Positions 20,140-28,946 are shown, counted from the stretch's first letter. The stretch: 64,000 bases of DNA from Hyphomonas sp. Mor2 (GCF_001854405.1 NZ_CP017718.1:1302001-1366000); one strand, 5' to 3'. Numbers and translations are program-made. Notes: generated from the letters alone by a model not told the origin.

Positions 20140-22704
20140 ATGAAAGTTGTTGTTGTTGAGTCCCCCGCCAAAGCGAAGACGATCAACAAGTATCTCGGCA
20201 GCGATTATAAAGTGCTCGCATCGTACGGTCACATTCGCGACCTGCCATCGAAGGACGGATCTGTGGATCCGGACAATGATTTCGAGATGGTCTGGCAAGC
20301 CGACTCCAAAAGCCAGGCGCGCATTCGCGAGATCGCGGAAGCGGTAAAATCTGGCAGCAAATTGATCCTGGCAACCGACCCAGACCGTGAAGGTGAAGCG
20401 ATTTCATGGCACTTGCTCGATGCCCTGAGAAAGCGCCGGGCAATCAAGAAAGATACACCCGTTGAGCGGGTTGTTTTCAACGCCATCACAAAAGCAGCGG
20501 TGACCAGCGCGATGGATAATCCGCGCGAGATCGATCAGGAACTGGTCGATGCGTATCTGGCCCGTCGTGCCTTGGATTATCTCGTCGGCTTCAATCTTTC
20601 GCCCGTGCTTTGGCGCAAGCTGCCAGGCTCCAGATCTGCCGGTCGTGTTCAGTCTGTCGCGCTCCGTATCGTGGTTGATCGTGAGCTCGAGATCGAAAAG
20701 TTCAAACCCGAAGAATACTGGACCATTGGCGCAAAACTGCGCGGCCCCGATGGCACAGACTTCGAAGCCCGCCTCCACTCCATGGATGGCAAGGCACTCA
20801 AGAAATTCGACTTACCAGATGCAGCGGCTGCTCAAACCGCTTTGGATAAGGTCAAGATCGGCGGGTACTCGGTCAGTACGGTTGAAGCCAAACCAGTCAA
20901 GCGCAATCCGCCTCCGCCCTTCATCACGTCGACCCTGCAGCAGGACGCCTCTCGCCGCCTCGGCTTTTCAGCCAAACGAACCATGCAGGCGGCGCAGAAG
21001 CTCTACGAAGAAGGCCGTATCACCTATATGCGGACTGACGGTGTGAACATGGCTGAAGAGGCCTATCACGCCGCCCGCGATCACATCCGAAGCGATTACG
21101 GCGCGCAATATTTGCCTGAAAAGCCTCGGCGCTATTCGTCCAAGCAGAAAAATGCCCAGGAAGCCCACGAGGCCATCCGGCCTACGAATTTCAGCCTACG
21201 CCCGGACGACTACAAGCAATCTGATGGTGACCTGTGGAAGCTTTATGCTCTGATCTGGCGCCGTGCCGTGGCCTCGCAGATGGAACCCGCCAAGTTCGAA
21301 CGTACGACAATTGACCTGCACAATAAGGACAAATCGGCCATGCTTCGTGCGACCGGTCAGATCCTAATCTTTGATGGTTTCATCAAGCTCTACAAGGAAG
21401 GCCGAGACGACACCGACAAGGATGAGGACGCGGAAGCGCGCCTGCCGAAACTCAGCGAGGGCGATCATGCCGATCTGCTGGAAGCGAAGTCAGAACAGCA
21501 CTTTACATCACCGCCACCGCGTTACACCGAAGCGAGCCTGGTCAAACGCCTGGAAGAGCTCGGCATCGGCCGTCCATCGACTTACGCCTCAACGCTATCA
21601 ACACTGGTCGACCGGGACTATGTGCGGATCGACAAGAAGCAGCTTATCCCCGAGGATAAGGGCATCCTGGTAACCTCCTTCCTGGAGAATTTCTTCCAGC
21701 GCTATGTCGAGTATGACTATACGGCCAATCTGGAAGAGAAGCTGGATGTCATTTCAGACGGCAAACTCGACTGGAAGGCATTCCTTCGGGATTTCTGGAC
21801 GCAGTTCACCGCCGCGATCGATGAAACCAAGGACCTGCGTGTATCCGCTGTCCTGGACGTTCTCAATGAAGCGCTTGGACACCACGTGTTTCCACCGGTG
21901 GATGAGAACGGCAATATCAAGGAAAAGCCGCGCCTCTGCCCACTTTGCAATGAAGGTGAACTCAGTCTTAAACTTGGACGTCACGGCGCCTTTGTGGGGT
22001 GCTCCAATTACCCGGAATGCAAGTTCACGCGACCGTTCTCGACCCAGGAAGAAGCAGAGAACGCGATCAATCCGGACGGTGAAGAAATCACCATCCACCC
22101 GGACACCGGCAAGCCTGTACTTCTGAAATCTGGCCGGTTCGGTCCGTATCTGGAAATGGATATCGGCGAGGACAAACCAAAGCGATCCAGCCTGCCAAAA
22201 GGCTGGAACCCGAAAGAGTTGGAACCAGAGCAGGCCATTATGCTGATCAGCCTGCCTCGTGAAGTGGGCAAGCACCCCGAAGATGATGAGCCCATCATGG
22301 CCAATCTCGGGCGCTATGGGCCATATGTGCAGCACCACCGTACATTTGCGAACCTCTCTAGTGTCGAAGAGATGTTCACCATTGGCCTGAACCGCGCCGT
22401 GTCTCTCATCGCAGACAAGAAAGCAAATGGCGGCCGTGGCAATCGCGCTGCGCCGAAAGTCCTCAAGGATCTGGGGGCACATCCCACTAGCGGCGACCCG
22501 GTCCAGGTGCTGGAAGGTCGCTACGGGCCTTACATCAAGCATCAGAAGACCAATGCGACCTTGCCGAAAGACATGCAGCCGACCGAAGTGAATATCGATC
22601 AGGCACTTGAATTATTGGCTGCGAAAGAGGCCAAAGGTGGCAAGAAAAAGCGCGCTACCAAGAAAAAAGCGCCGGCCAAAAAGAAAGCGCCTGCGAAGAA
22701 ATAG
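20140..22704 (+). CDS. topA: DNA topoisomerase I
   Basis: Type IA topoisomerase that relaxes negative supercoils. At 854 aa it opens with the Toprim strand VVVVESPAKAKTINKYLG, has Toprim acidic residues in ATDPDREGEAISWHL, and the catalytic tyrosine Y296 in ITYMRTDGVN. Near residues 600-630 a zinc motif CPLCNEGELSLKLG...CSNYPEC is followed by several C-terminal FGPYL/YGPYV-type repeats. A Lys/Ala-rich basic tail ends the protein. The start has AGGAGCCGCC upstream. It is convergent with the secretin gene, 10 bp between stops. Confidence 0.98.
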   Translation: MKVVVVESPAKAKTINKYLGSDYKVLASYGHIRDLPSKDGSVDPDNDFEMVWQADSKSQARIREIAEAVKSGSKLILATDPDREGEAISWHLLDALRKRRAIKKDTPVERVVFNAITKAAVTSAMDNPREIDQELVDAYLARRALDYLVGFNLSPVLWRKLPGSRSAGRVQSVALRIVVDRELEIEKFKPEEYWTIGAKLRGPDGTDFEARLHSMDGKALKKFDLPDAAAAQTALDKVKIGGYSVSTVEAKPVKRNPPPPFITSTLQQDASRRLGFSAKRTMQAAQKLYEEGRITYMRTDGVNMAEEAYHAARDHIRSDYGAQYLPEKPRRYSSKQKNAQEAHEAIRPTNFSLRPDDYKQSDGDLWKLYALIWRRAVASQMEPAKFERTTIDLHNKDKSAMLRATGQILIFDGFIKLYKEGRDDTDKDEDAEARLPKLSEGDHADLLEAKSEQHFTSPPPRYTEASLVKRLEELGIGRPSTYASTLSTLVDRDYVRIDKKQLIPEDKGILVTSFLENFFQRYVEYDYTANLEEKLDVISDGKLDWKAFLRDFWTQFTAAIDETKDLRVSAVLDVLNEALGHHVFPPVDENGNIKEKPRLCPLCNEGELSLKLGRHGAFVGCSNYPECKFTRPFSTQEEAENAINPDGEEITIHPDTGKPVLLKSGRFGPYLEMDIGEDKPKRSSLPKGWNPKELEPEQAIMLISLPREVGKHPEDDEPIMANLGRYGPYVQHHRTFANLSSVEEMFTIGLNRAVSLIADKKANGGRGNRAAPKVLKDLGAHPTSGDPVQVLEGRYGPYIKHQKTNATLPKDMQPTEVNIDQALELLAAKEAKGGKKKRATKKKAPAKKKAPAKK

Positions 22705-22714
22705 CGGACTGCCA

Positions 22715-24202
22715 TCAGTCACGCCCAAACTTCTCCACGCTGAGCAGCGAAGGATAGTGCAGTGGGTTTTGCCCTTCGATCGCCGTGGGCAGGTCTATAC
22801 CTGGCAACCACACATAAGGTGTCAAATACACGACCATCTCGTTTTCTGACTCCAGGGAGTCCTGTTCCGCAGTGAAAAAATTCACCAGGGGAATCTTGCG
22901 CAACCACGGCACGCCCGATTTTTCGGTGATGCGATAGCGAGAGGACAGGCCTCCAATCACGATCGTCTTACCGCTGCCAACGACCATCGAGGTCGATGCT
23001 GTGTTCCGTTCTTTGGCGATCAGAATGTCCCCCGCCGTGGCACTGAACCGCGAATCTTCAATCGACAAGTCCAACCGCACTGAAGAATCCGCCATCACAA
23101 TCGGCGTTATCGTCATCGAGATACCCGCCGTAATCGAGTCCGTGGCGATGATGGAAGAATCATCTGTCGTCGTATCGACGCGTACGAACTGATCGTCGAC
23201 GATCTCAATTGTTGCAGGCATGGTGCTACGGGTCGCCACATAAGGTCTCGACAAGACTTGAGCGATGTTCTGTGCGGCCAGGAACTTGATCGTCGCTGTA
23301 AGCTGCGCCGTATTCCCAGCCATCTCTTCAAACGTAGCGACGATATTGCCACCGGTCGTGTTCGGAATGATGCTGGATATGCTGAAACTTCCATCCGCTA
23401 CGTCCGAGAAGTCGATTCCCAGACTTTCCACCGAAGACGTATTCACCTTCACGACGATGGCCGAGATGATCACATGAGGTACCGGGCGATCGGCGCGGGC
23501 GACAATATTCATGGCCTGCGAAACCATGGCTTCGGGGCCGGCAATATAGACTGTGTTCAACTCCGCGACGCCGCTCACCGTGAACTTGGTTTCCTCATCA
23601 TCACTGTCGCTATCGAACAGGTCGTCCAGCATGGTTTCGACGTCTGCGGCTGCCAAGTGCCTGAGGATGATTTCGCGGCTGACCTGGTTGCTGCCCGGAT
23701 CTGTCTGAGATTCTTCTGGAGTCGCGACTGACTCGCCATAAGATAGATTCAGAACACCATTTTTAGCCTGGGCTATGATGCCCGTTCCATCGAGCAACAG
23801 ATTGATCGACGGAACGAGGGGGCGGTTCTTGAATCGTGCGGATACGCGCCCGGCAAAAAAAATGGACGGGGCAAAATAGTCTATCGCTTCAGCGCGAAGA
23901 ATCTCGGCCATGACGATCGACAAATCAGCCTGATCAAGATTGACACTCAGGCGCATCGACTCGAGGGTCGGCCCTTCTCGGAGTATCAAGCTCTTGATTG
24001 CGGCCTGGCCGCGTTCTGTGCGTTCAGCCTGTTCAGCCTCGTTCAACCGTATCAAGTCTTGCAGAATTTCCGCTCTCGCCTCCCCCGTGGCAAATTCTGG
24101 ATCGGCCACACAGGCTGCACAAAGTGTTACGCACAAGATCGCGGCACTCAAAACTGAGCGCCGCGATGCCCGTGGTTCAAAGGCGCATCGCCTATGCTTC
24201 AT
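22715..24202 (-). CDS. orphan outer-membrane secretin (GspD/MshL-like)
   Basis: 495-residue secretin: a ring-forming outer-membrane channel used by type II secretion, type IV pili and filamentous phages. The leader (residues 16-31) ends in TLCAAC, a possible but atypical lipobox. Next come an N0/STN-like domain (about 65-150), a second N-type domain (about 170-235), and the secretin core with QVLSRPYVATRSTMPATIEI. The C-terminal signature is VPWLRKIPLVNFFT, followed by ENEMVVYLTPYV. No GspE/F ATPase, prepilin or assembly-platform gene lies nearby, so it is an orphan here. It follows the secreted-protein gene by 23 bp, suggesting one transcript. Channel family is firm; substrate and system are unknown. 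Confidence 0.88.
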   Translation of the reverse strand: MKHRRCAFEPRASRRSVLSAAILCVTLCAACVADPEFATGEARAEILQDLIRLNEAEQAERTERGQAAIKSLILREGPTLESMRLSVNLDQADLSIVMAEILRAEAIDYFAPSIFFAGRVSARFKNRPLVPSINLLLDGTGIIAQAKNGVLNLSYGESVATPEESQTDPGSNQVSREIILRHLAAADVETMLDDLFDSDSDDEETKFTVSGVAELNTVYIAGPEAMVSQAMNIVARADRPVPHVIISAIVVKVNTSSVESLGIDFSDVADGSFSISSIIPNTTGGNIVATFEEMAGNTAQLTATIKFLAAQNIAQVLSRPYVATRSTMPATIEIVDDQFVRVDTTTDDSSIIATDSITAGISMTITPIVMADSSVRLDLSIEDSRFSATAGDILIAKERNTASTSMVVGSGKTIVIGGLSSRYRITEKSGVPWLRKIPLVNFFTAEQDSLESENEMVVYLTPYVWLPGIDLPTAIEGQNPLHYPSLLSVEKFGRD

Positions 24203-24225
24203 GGAAGTGACACCCCTCCTCCCGA

Positions 24226-24786
24226 TCAGCTATTGACGTATTTGTCTGCGCCACTCAGCTTGCCGCACTTGTAACCAGCAGAATCAAGCGGCTTGCCATC
24301 ATCATCAGTGTCGACGGCGTCGGAAAGGCTCGAGATCTCGAGCGTCTTCCAACTGTTGGACGTCGTTGTGCCCGACACTTTCGCAATGATTTGACATCCA
24401 GGCGTGAGGAAAATGTTCAGATCCTTGCTCGGCCCATCCTTGATGTCGGTCTTGAGTTTGTAGGAACAGCTTGCCGGTACGATGAACGTGTCATAGTTCC
24501 CGGCAGGAACATCCGCAGAAAGCTTCTTGTCGAAACCCCTGCAGGATTTGTGAGTGGCCGCGCTGGGTTGCGAGTTGTGCGCATTCAGAGCGACCCAATT
24601 GAGTGTGTACGATCCGGCATTTCCCAAAACGACAACACCGCAAACGGCACTGGAGCCTTCGCAATCCGGGTGGGTGTAGCTTGCTTCCTCAGATGTTGCC
24701 GCATTGGCAACGCCGGAAAGACCCGTCAATGCGACAGCCAACCCGAGTGCGGCAGCAGCGAACTGTTTCGTGATCTTGGTGGTCAT
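24226..24786 (-). CDS. secreted six-cysteine protein of unknown function
   Basis: 186 aa with a textbook Sec signal peptide (MTTKITKQ, then an Ala/Leu core, ending GVANAA; cleavage near 29/30). The mature part of about 157 aa has six cysteines (42, 49, 82, 107, 131, 174), enough for three disulfides. An Asp-rich stretch DAVDTDDDGKP (157-166) resembles a calcium-binding loop. I recognise no family. It is the first gene of a probable operon with the secretin. Its promoter region carries a lux-box-like dyad 63 bp before the ATG, and GGGAGAGTC provides the ribosome site. A secretin substrate or channel partner is a guess from context. Confidence 0.8.
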   Translation of the reverse strand: MTTKITKQFAAAALGLAVALTGLSGVANAATSEEASYTHPDCEGSSAVCGVVVLGNAGSYTLNWVALNAHNSQPSAATHKSCRGFDKKLSADVPAGNYDTFIVPASCSYKLKTDIKDGPSKDLNIFLTPGCQIIAKVSGTTTSNSWKTLEISSLSDAVDTDDDGKPLDSAGYKCGKLSGADKYVNS

Positions 24787-24838
24787 GACTCTCCCTTCAT
24801 CTTTTTCACTGAGAGGCTTTTAGATCTAACCAAGCAGG

Positions 24839-24850
24839 CGAGCGCGCTCG
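24839..24850. promoter_or_regulatory. 12-bp perfect palindrome abutting the lux-box-like dyad
   Basis: CGAGCGCGCTCG is self-complementary and directly abuts the 18-bp dyad at 24851-24868 in the promoter region of the secreted-protein gene. It may be a second protein-binding site or part of one composite operator; its function is not shown. Confidence 0.35.
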
Positions 24851-24869
24851 ACTGTCACTTCGGACAGTT
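24850..24869. promoter_or_regulatory. lux-box-like operator upstream of the secreted-protein/secretin operon
   Basis: A perfect dyad ACTGTC-ACTTCG-GACAGT (24851-24868) fits the CTG-N10-CAG core of LuxR/TraR-type binding sites. It lies 63 bp before the start codon, between that gene and a LuxR-type regulator gene on the same strand. This is where a LuxR-activated promoter would carry its box. Regulation is inferred, not shown. Confidence 0.5.
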
Positions 24870-25003
24870 TCAATCTTCACAACACTGCGCAGACTTCAGC
24901 GCCGACCATTTTCAAATCTGCGGGAACTCATGAAATTACTGGCCGAAAGCCGGTCACCACCTATTCGTCAAATCGGGTTTTCGATCACATACGAAAAGTG
25001 AGG

Positions 25004-25861
25004 TCAGCCGGCTTTCCGGACAGGCTTCAGAATTGGGGTCCGACTGATCTGACAGATTGATCGTCGCGGGTCTTTCGGATCGAAGCCATACTCCAGCGCC
25101 GCTGCCACAACTGCCTGCATGGTGGTAGAAACGCCAAGCTTCTCCTTGGCATTGCTGATGTGAAATCGAAGCGTCCGTTCAGAAATATCAAGGATCGTGG
25201 CAGCTTCCAGCAAGGTCTTTCCAGCGGCCAGCCATTGCAGGCACTGCACTTCCCTGTGAGACAAGCTGGCCTGCACACTATCATCGGACGTTACTGTCTG
25301 AGTAAGCCGTATCGGACGGTGCAGGCATTGATAAACGCAGATGAAGGCGGCGAAGATGGCCGATGCATCCTGCATCATCGCGTCCGATAATCGAATCTGA
25401 GTCTTTGCCTCGAGGACGAGGACGCGCTCGCGCTCTCTCGAAAGCGGAAGTGACACAAACTCCATCCATTCCAGTTCTCCAAAGTCGCGGAGAATGGATC
25501 TCTGATAATTCGTTAGAAAATACGGCGTCGGTGCGTCCGCGTCGACACGGTACAGGCTGGTTTGAGCCAATCGCCATATCTGTCGTTCAAGCGTGTTCTC
25601 GCGGGCTTGGCTCAATCCTATCGAAAGCGAGTTCTGAAGCGCGTCCGAGATTTCACCGCTCTTGTGACCGAACCGTTCAGGAAAATTATTCCAGATCATC
25701 GAACTGCTCTCCAGCATTTTGCGGGTCTGCCCGGCCGCTGGACTCCATTTCAGAACGAGATGCGGAAACCCGATGGCCGAGAACGCCGCGGATGTGCGTG
25801 CCATGAGATCTTCAAGAGACTTGCATCGGTAGAATTGAAGCAATTCAAGGTTTAAAGTCAT
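25004..25861 (-). CDS. LuxR-type transcriptional regulator
   Basis: 285-residue regulator. The C-terminal LuxR helix-turn-helix runs from about residue 205 (ASLSHREVQCLQWLAAGKTL) to about 265 (SERTLRFHISNAKEKLGVS). It keeps the invariant Glu, Leu and Gly, and LRFH in place of the usual TVxxH. The N-terminal 170 residues look like a sensor domain but lack the Trp/Tyr/Asp-Pro/Trp set of acyl-homoserine-lactone binders, so the ligand is unknown. The ATG at 25861 has AGGATTGCGCAG upstream; a TTG eight codons earlier is less likely. It sits 217 bp upstream of the secreted-protein gene on the same strand. No luxI-type gene is in the window. Confidence 0.85.
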   Translation of the reverse strand: MTLNLELLQFYRCKSLEDLMARTSAAFSAIGFPHLVLKWSPAAGQTRKMLESSSMIWNNFPERFGHKSGEISDALQNSLSIGLSQARENTLERQIWRLAQTSLYRVDADAPTPYFLTNYQRSILRDFGELEWMEFVSLPLSRERERVLVLEAKTQIRLSDAMMQDASAIFAAFICVYQCLHRPIRLTQTVTSDDSVQASLSHREVQCLQWLAAGKTLLEAATILDISERTLRFHISNAKEKLGVSTTMQAVVAAALEYGFDPKDPRRSICQISRTPILKPVRKAG

Positions 25862-25929
25862 CTGCGCAATCCTGCTCCACGGCAACCGCCGGCCAACCTG
25901 AATGGAGCCTCGTCGCGGACCAATCTGCA

Positions 25930-25950
25930 GGCCTATTCTAAGTCTAGGCC
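25930..25950. promoter_or_regulatory. inverted repeat upstream of the LuxR-type gene
   Basis: Perfect GGCCTA-N9-TAGGCC dyad, 69-89 bp before the LuxR-type start codon, at the edge of an AT-rich stretch (about 25970-26080). It could be an autoregulatory operator. The half-site differs from the lux-box-like dyad, so it would need a different binding mode or protein. The rest of the 283-bp gap is AT-rich without a recognisable gene. Confidence 0.3.
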
Positions 25951-26144
25951 CGACACTCCATTTGTTACGCAGAATCTAATCGAAATACACCGAATACTAG
26001 ATATATATTTGATTCTATTTATAAATAAATCGTTGCAATATAGACAAACAACACTTTGATTGGGAATATTGTGTATTGTATTGCGGCGTTCAGGCTAGGG
26101 AAATCGCTCTGGACAAGTGGTTCTGGTTCGGCAAAGTCCAAGCC

Positions 26145-26618
26145 ATGTCTGAAGAGGTCATCATTCGGTCTGCTACTCCCGAGGATCTCCCGATCCTGCT
26201 CACGTTTGAACAAGGGATTATTCAGGCGGAACGTCCCTATGATCCGACATTGAAGCCTGATCCGATCAGCTATTACGATGTCAGCGCCCTCATTACCTCC
26301 GTTGATGCTGAGGTCGCTGCGGCTGAGATCAATGGTCGTCTCGTCGGCTCGGGGTACGCAAAACGAAAGGACTCCCGCCACTATCTGAGTCCCAGTGAAC
26401 ACGCCTTTATAGGGTTTCTCTATGTGGATCCTGAATTTCGAGGGAGAGGCATCAACAAACGCGTGCTCGATCATTTGTTTACGTGGGCCAAAGCCCAAGG
26501 GCTGCCGGAAGTTCATTTGACCGTCTATCCGGGCAATGACTCCGCGGTCAGGGCCTACAAGAAAGCTGGCTTTGACGAATACCTGCTCGAGATGCGCCTT
26601 GATCTTGATGGGATCTAG
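26145..26618 (+). CDS. GNAT family N-acetyltransferase
   Basis: 157-aa acetyl-CoA-dependent acyltransferase. The strand beta4 and CoA pyrophosphate loop are visible in FIGFLYVDPEFRGRGINKRV (R/Q-x-x-G-x-G/A signature) near residues 88-107, followed by HLTVYPGNDSAVRAYKKAGF, the usual GNAT C-terminal motif. The start is set at MSEEVIIRSATPED because that is the normal beta1 position; the upstream in-frame extension begins at a TTG and is not family-like. It is divergent from the LuxR-type gene and lies 69 bp before rnr. Acceptor unknown. It lacks the conserved residues of LuxI synthases. Confidence 0.88.
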   Translation: MSEEVIIRSATPEDLPILLTFEQGIIQAERPYDPTLKPDPISYYDVSALITSVDAEVAAAEINGRLVGSGYAKRKDSRHYLSPSEHAFIGFLYVDPEFRGRGINKRVLDHLFTWAKAQGLPEVHLTVYPGNDSAVRAYKKAGFDEYLLEMRLDLDGI

Positions 26619-26687
26619 CTCCGCGTGGTTACCATCCCTCACGACCCGCCTGACAATTAGGACAAGCCAAACCGGGCAACTTCCTGT

Positions 26688-28946
26688 ATGGCGCGCGCCA
26701 TGAGCTTTCCTGATCGTCAAACCGTTCTCGATTTTCTGAAAGAGAATCCGGACGCCACTTCCAAGCAAGACATCGCGCGCGGCCTCAAGGTGAAAGGCCG
26801 TGAGCGTCAGACGCTGCGCGCTATATTGAAGGAGCTTGAGGCTGACGGAACACTGACTAAGACCGGAAAGCGAGCTTGGGCGAGATCTGATGTGCCGCCG
26901 CCTACATCGGTCGTGGTATTTGAGCGAACAGACGAGAATGGCGATCTGATCGCGCGCGCCAGCGGCAAGGAAGGCCCGTACGGACCCGACCTGGTTTATG
27001 ACGGCTACAGTGGCAAGATGCGGGGGCCAGCCCCCGGCGTCGGAGATCGCGGTCTCGCACGGATCAAGGAGTCCCGCGGTATCTGGACCGCGCGCCTGAT
27101 GAAATTGTTTGAGTCGCGCGATGAAGAGCGTCCTGTAACCGGCGTTTATCTTCGCACAGCACGCGGCGGCCGCGTAAAGCCCGCCAGTCGCAAGATCAAG
27201 CATGAGCTGCACGTGCGCGAAGCCGACGTGAATGGTGCCGAAGATGGTGACCTGGTCGTCGCCCAGCCTATGCCGCAGCGCGGGTATGGCCCGGTCCGAG
27301 CGCGCATCACGGAAATAATTGGTCGCCGGGAAGATCCTCGGGCAGCGTCTCTGCTCGCCATCGCAGCGCACGATATTCCGACAGAGTTTCCCGCGGATGT
27401 AATCAAACAGGCGCAAACGCACATCCCGGCCAAAGTCTCACGAACCGATCTGCGCAAGACACCCTTGATCACCATCGATCCGGCAGATGCGCGTGATCAT
27501 GATGATGCCGTGTTCGCCGAGCGTCTGGAGGATGGTTTTCGAGTTATTGTCGCCATCGCTGACGTCGCCGCCTATGTGACGCCTGACAGCGCGCTGGACA
27601 TGGAAGCTCTGAAACGGGGCAACTCAACCTATTTTCCCGATCGCGTGGTTCCGATGCTGCCATTTGAGCTGAGCGCCGACGCCTGTTCTCTGAAGGAGGG
27701 GCAGGATCGACCCTGTATGGCGGTCGAGATTCACTTCGACACGTCAGGCACGAAACGGTCTCATCGTTTCATGCGCGCCACGATGCGCTCGGCAGGCGCT
27801 CTATCCTATGAGGAGGCGCAGCAAGCCATAGACGGAAATCCGACCGAACGCGCCAAAACTTTGCTCAAACCCGTGCTGGAGCCGCTCTGGCAGGCTTATG
27901 CGGCTTTAAGCAAAGCGCGGGACCGTCGCGGTCCCTTGGAACTCGATCTACCAGAACGAAAGGTAGAGATCGCAAAAGATGGCAATGTGGCTGGGATCCG
28001 CACAAAAGCTCGCTTTGACGCGCATAAGCTAATCGAAGAGATGATGATCCAGGCCAATGTGTGCGCGGCTGAAGAGCTTGAGAGGCTCGGCAGTCCCCTG
28101 CTCTACCGCGTCCATGATGCGCCATCTGACGCCAAGATTGCGGCTCTATCGGAATTCCTGAAGACGTTGGACATCGACTGGCCACTCGGAGAACGCACGC
28201 AGACCAAACGCTTCAATCGACTGCTCACCGATTTTGACGAGACCGAGCATTCGGAAGCCATCTCTGAGATTGTCCTGCGAACGCAAAGCCAAGCCATCTA
28301 CGCGCCGGATAATATCGGGCATTTTGGCCTGAACCTCAAAAAGTATGCGCATTTCACTAGTCCAATCCGCCGTTACAGCGATCTGATCGTCCATCGCGCT
28401 CTGATTCAGTCTCTCAAGTTCGGTCCCGATGGATTGAGTGAAAAACAGGCCGCACAATTGGATGAAACCGCACAGCATCTCGTGCAGACCGAGCGCCGTT
28501 CCATGGCTGCCGAACGTGAGGCTACGGACCGTTACCTGGCCTTGTTCCTGGCGGACCGCGTCGGCGCTCAGTTTTCAGGACGCATCACCGGAGTGACCGC
28601 GTCAGGACTGTTCGTTCGGTTGGATGAAACTGGGGCCGATGGGTTCTGCCCGGCCTCACGAATTTCGCACGAATATTGGCGATACAGCGAAGCCGCGCAG
28701 GCATTGGTCGCGGAGCAATCCGGTAAACGATACGAGCTGGGGCAGACCGTTGAGGTCCGTTTGGCCGAAGTGACGCCACTCGAAGGCGGATTGCTGCTCG
28801 AACTCCTGTCGGATCCCAAACCGCGCCGACCAGGCGAGAAATTACAGCCGCGAACGCGGGGGAACCGCTATGATCGCAGCAAACGCTCTGGCAAAGTCTC
28901 TCGCGGCAAGGGAAAACCTGGCGGCAGAGGCAAAAATCGTCGATGA
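26688..28946 (+). CDS. rnr: ribonuclease R
   Basis: Processive 3'-5' exoribonuclease with helicase activity, degrading structured RNA. The 752 aa carry an N-terminal winged-helix region (about 1-70), cold-shock domains, the RNB catalytic motif DPADARDHDDAV near residue 263 and the conserved SPIRRYSDLIVHRAL segment. An S1 domain is at about 625-710, and a Lys/Arg/Gly-rich basic tail ends the protein. Starts at 26688 or 26700 are both possible. The stop overlaps the NUDIX start (ATGA). The gene normally follows topA in alphaproteobacteria; here the secretin cluster and the GNAT gene lie between. Confidence 0.97.
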   Translation: MARAMSFPDRQTVLDFLKENPDATSKQDIARGLKVKGRERQTLRAILKELEADGTLTKTGKRAWARSDVPPPTSVVVFERTDENGDLIARASGKEGPYGPDLVYDGYSGKMRGPAPGVGDRGLARIKESRGIWTARLMKLFESRDEERPVTGVYLRTARGGRVKPASRKIKHELHVREADVNGAEDGDLVVAQPMPQRGYGPVRARITEIIGRREDPRAASLLAIAAHDIPTEFPADVIKQAQTHIPAKVSRTDLRKTPLITIDPADARDHDDAVFAERLEDGFRVIVAIADVAAYVTPDSALDMEALKRGNSTYFPDRVVPMLPFELSADACSLKEGQDRPCMAVEIHFDTSGTKRSHRFMRATMRSAGALSYEEAQQAIDGNPTERAKTLLKPVLEPLWQAYAALSKARDRRGPLELDLPERKVEIAKDGNVAGIRTKARFDAHKLIEEMMIQANVCAAEELERLGSPLLYRVHDAPSDAKIAALSEFLKTLDIDWPLGERTQTKRFNRLLTDFDETEHSEAISEIVLRTQSQAIYAPDNIGHFGLNLKKYAHFTSPIRRYSDLIVHRALIQSLKFGPDGLSEKQAAQLDETAQHLVQTERRSMAAEREATDRYLALFLADRVGAQFSGRITGVTASGLFVRLDETGADGFCPASRISHEYWRYSEAAQALVAEQSGKRYELGQTVEVRLAEVTPLEGGLLLELLSDPKPRRPGEKLQPRTRGNRYDRSKRSGKVSRGKGKPGGRGKNRR

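Noticed and set aside
21754-22542. 262-codon open frame antisense to topA
   Set aside because: Shadow of topA; no independent support.
26145-26618. GNAT gene near a LuxR-type regulator as a possible AHL synthase
   Set aside because: Too short (157 aa), lacks the LuxI-conserved residues, and has ordinary GNAT acetyl-CoA motifs.
26019-27422. 467-codon open frame antisense to the GNAT gene and rnr
   Set aside because: It lies wholly opposite two well-supported genes, has no recognisable domain or ribosome site, and is the kind of antisense frame that GC-biased codon use produces.
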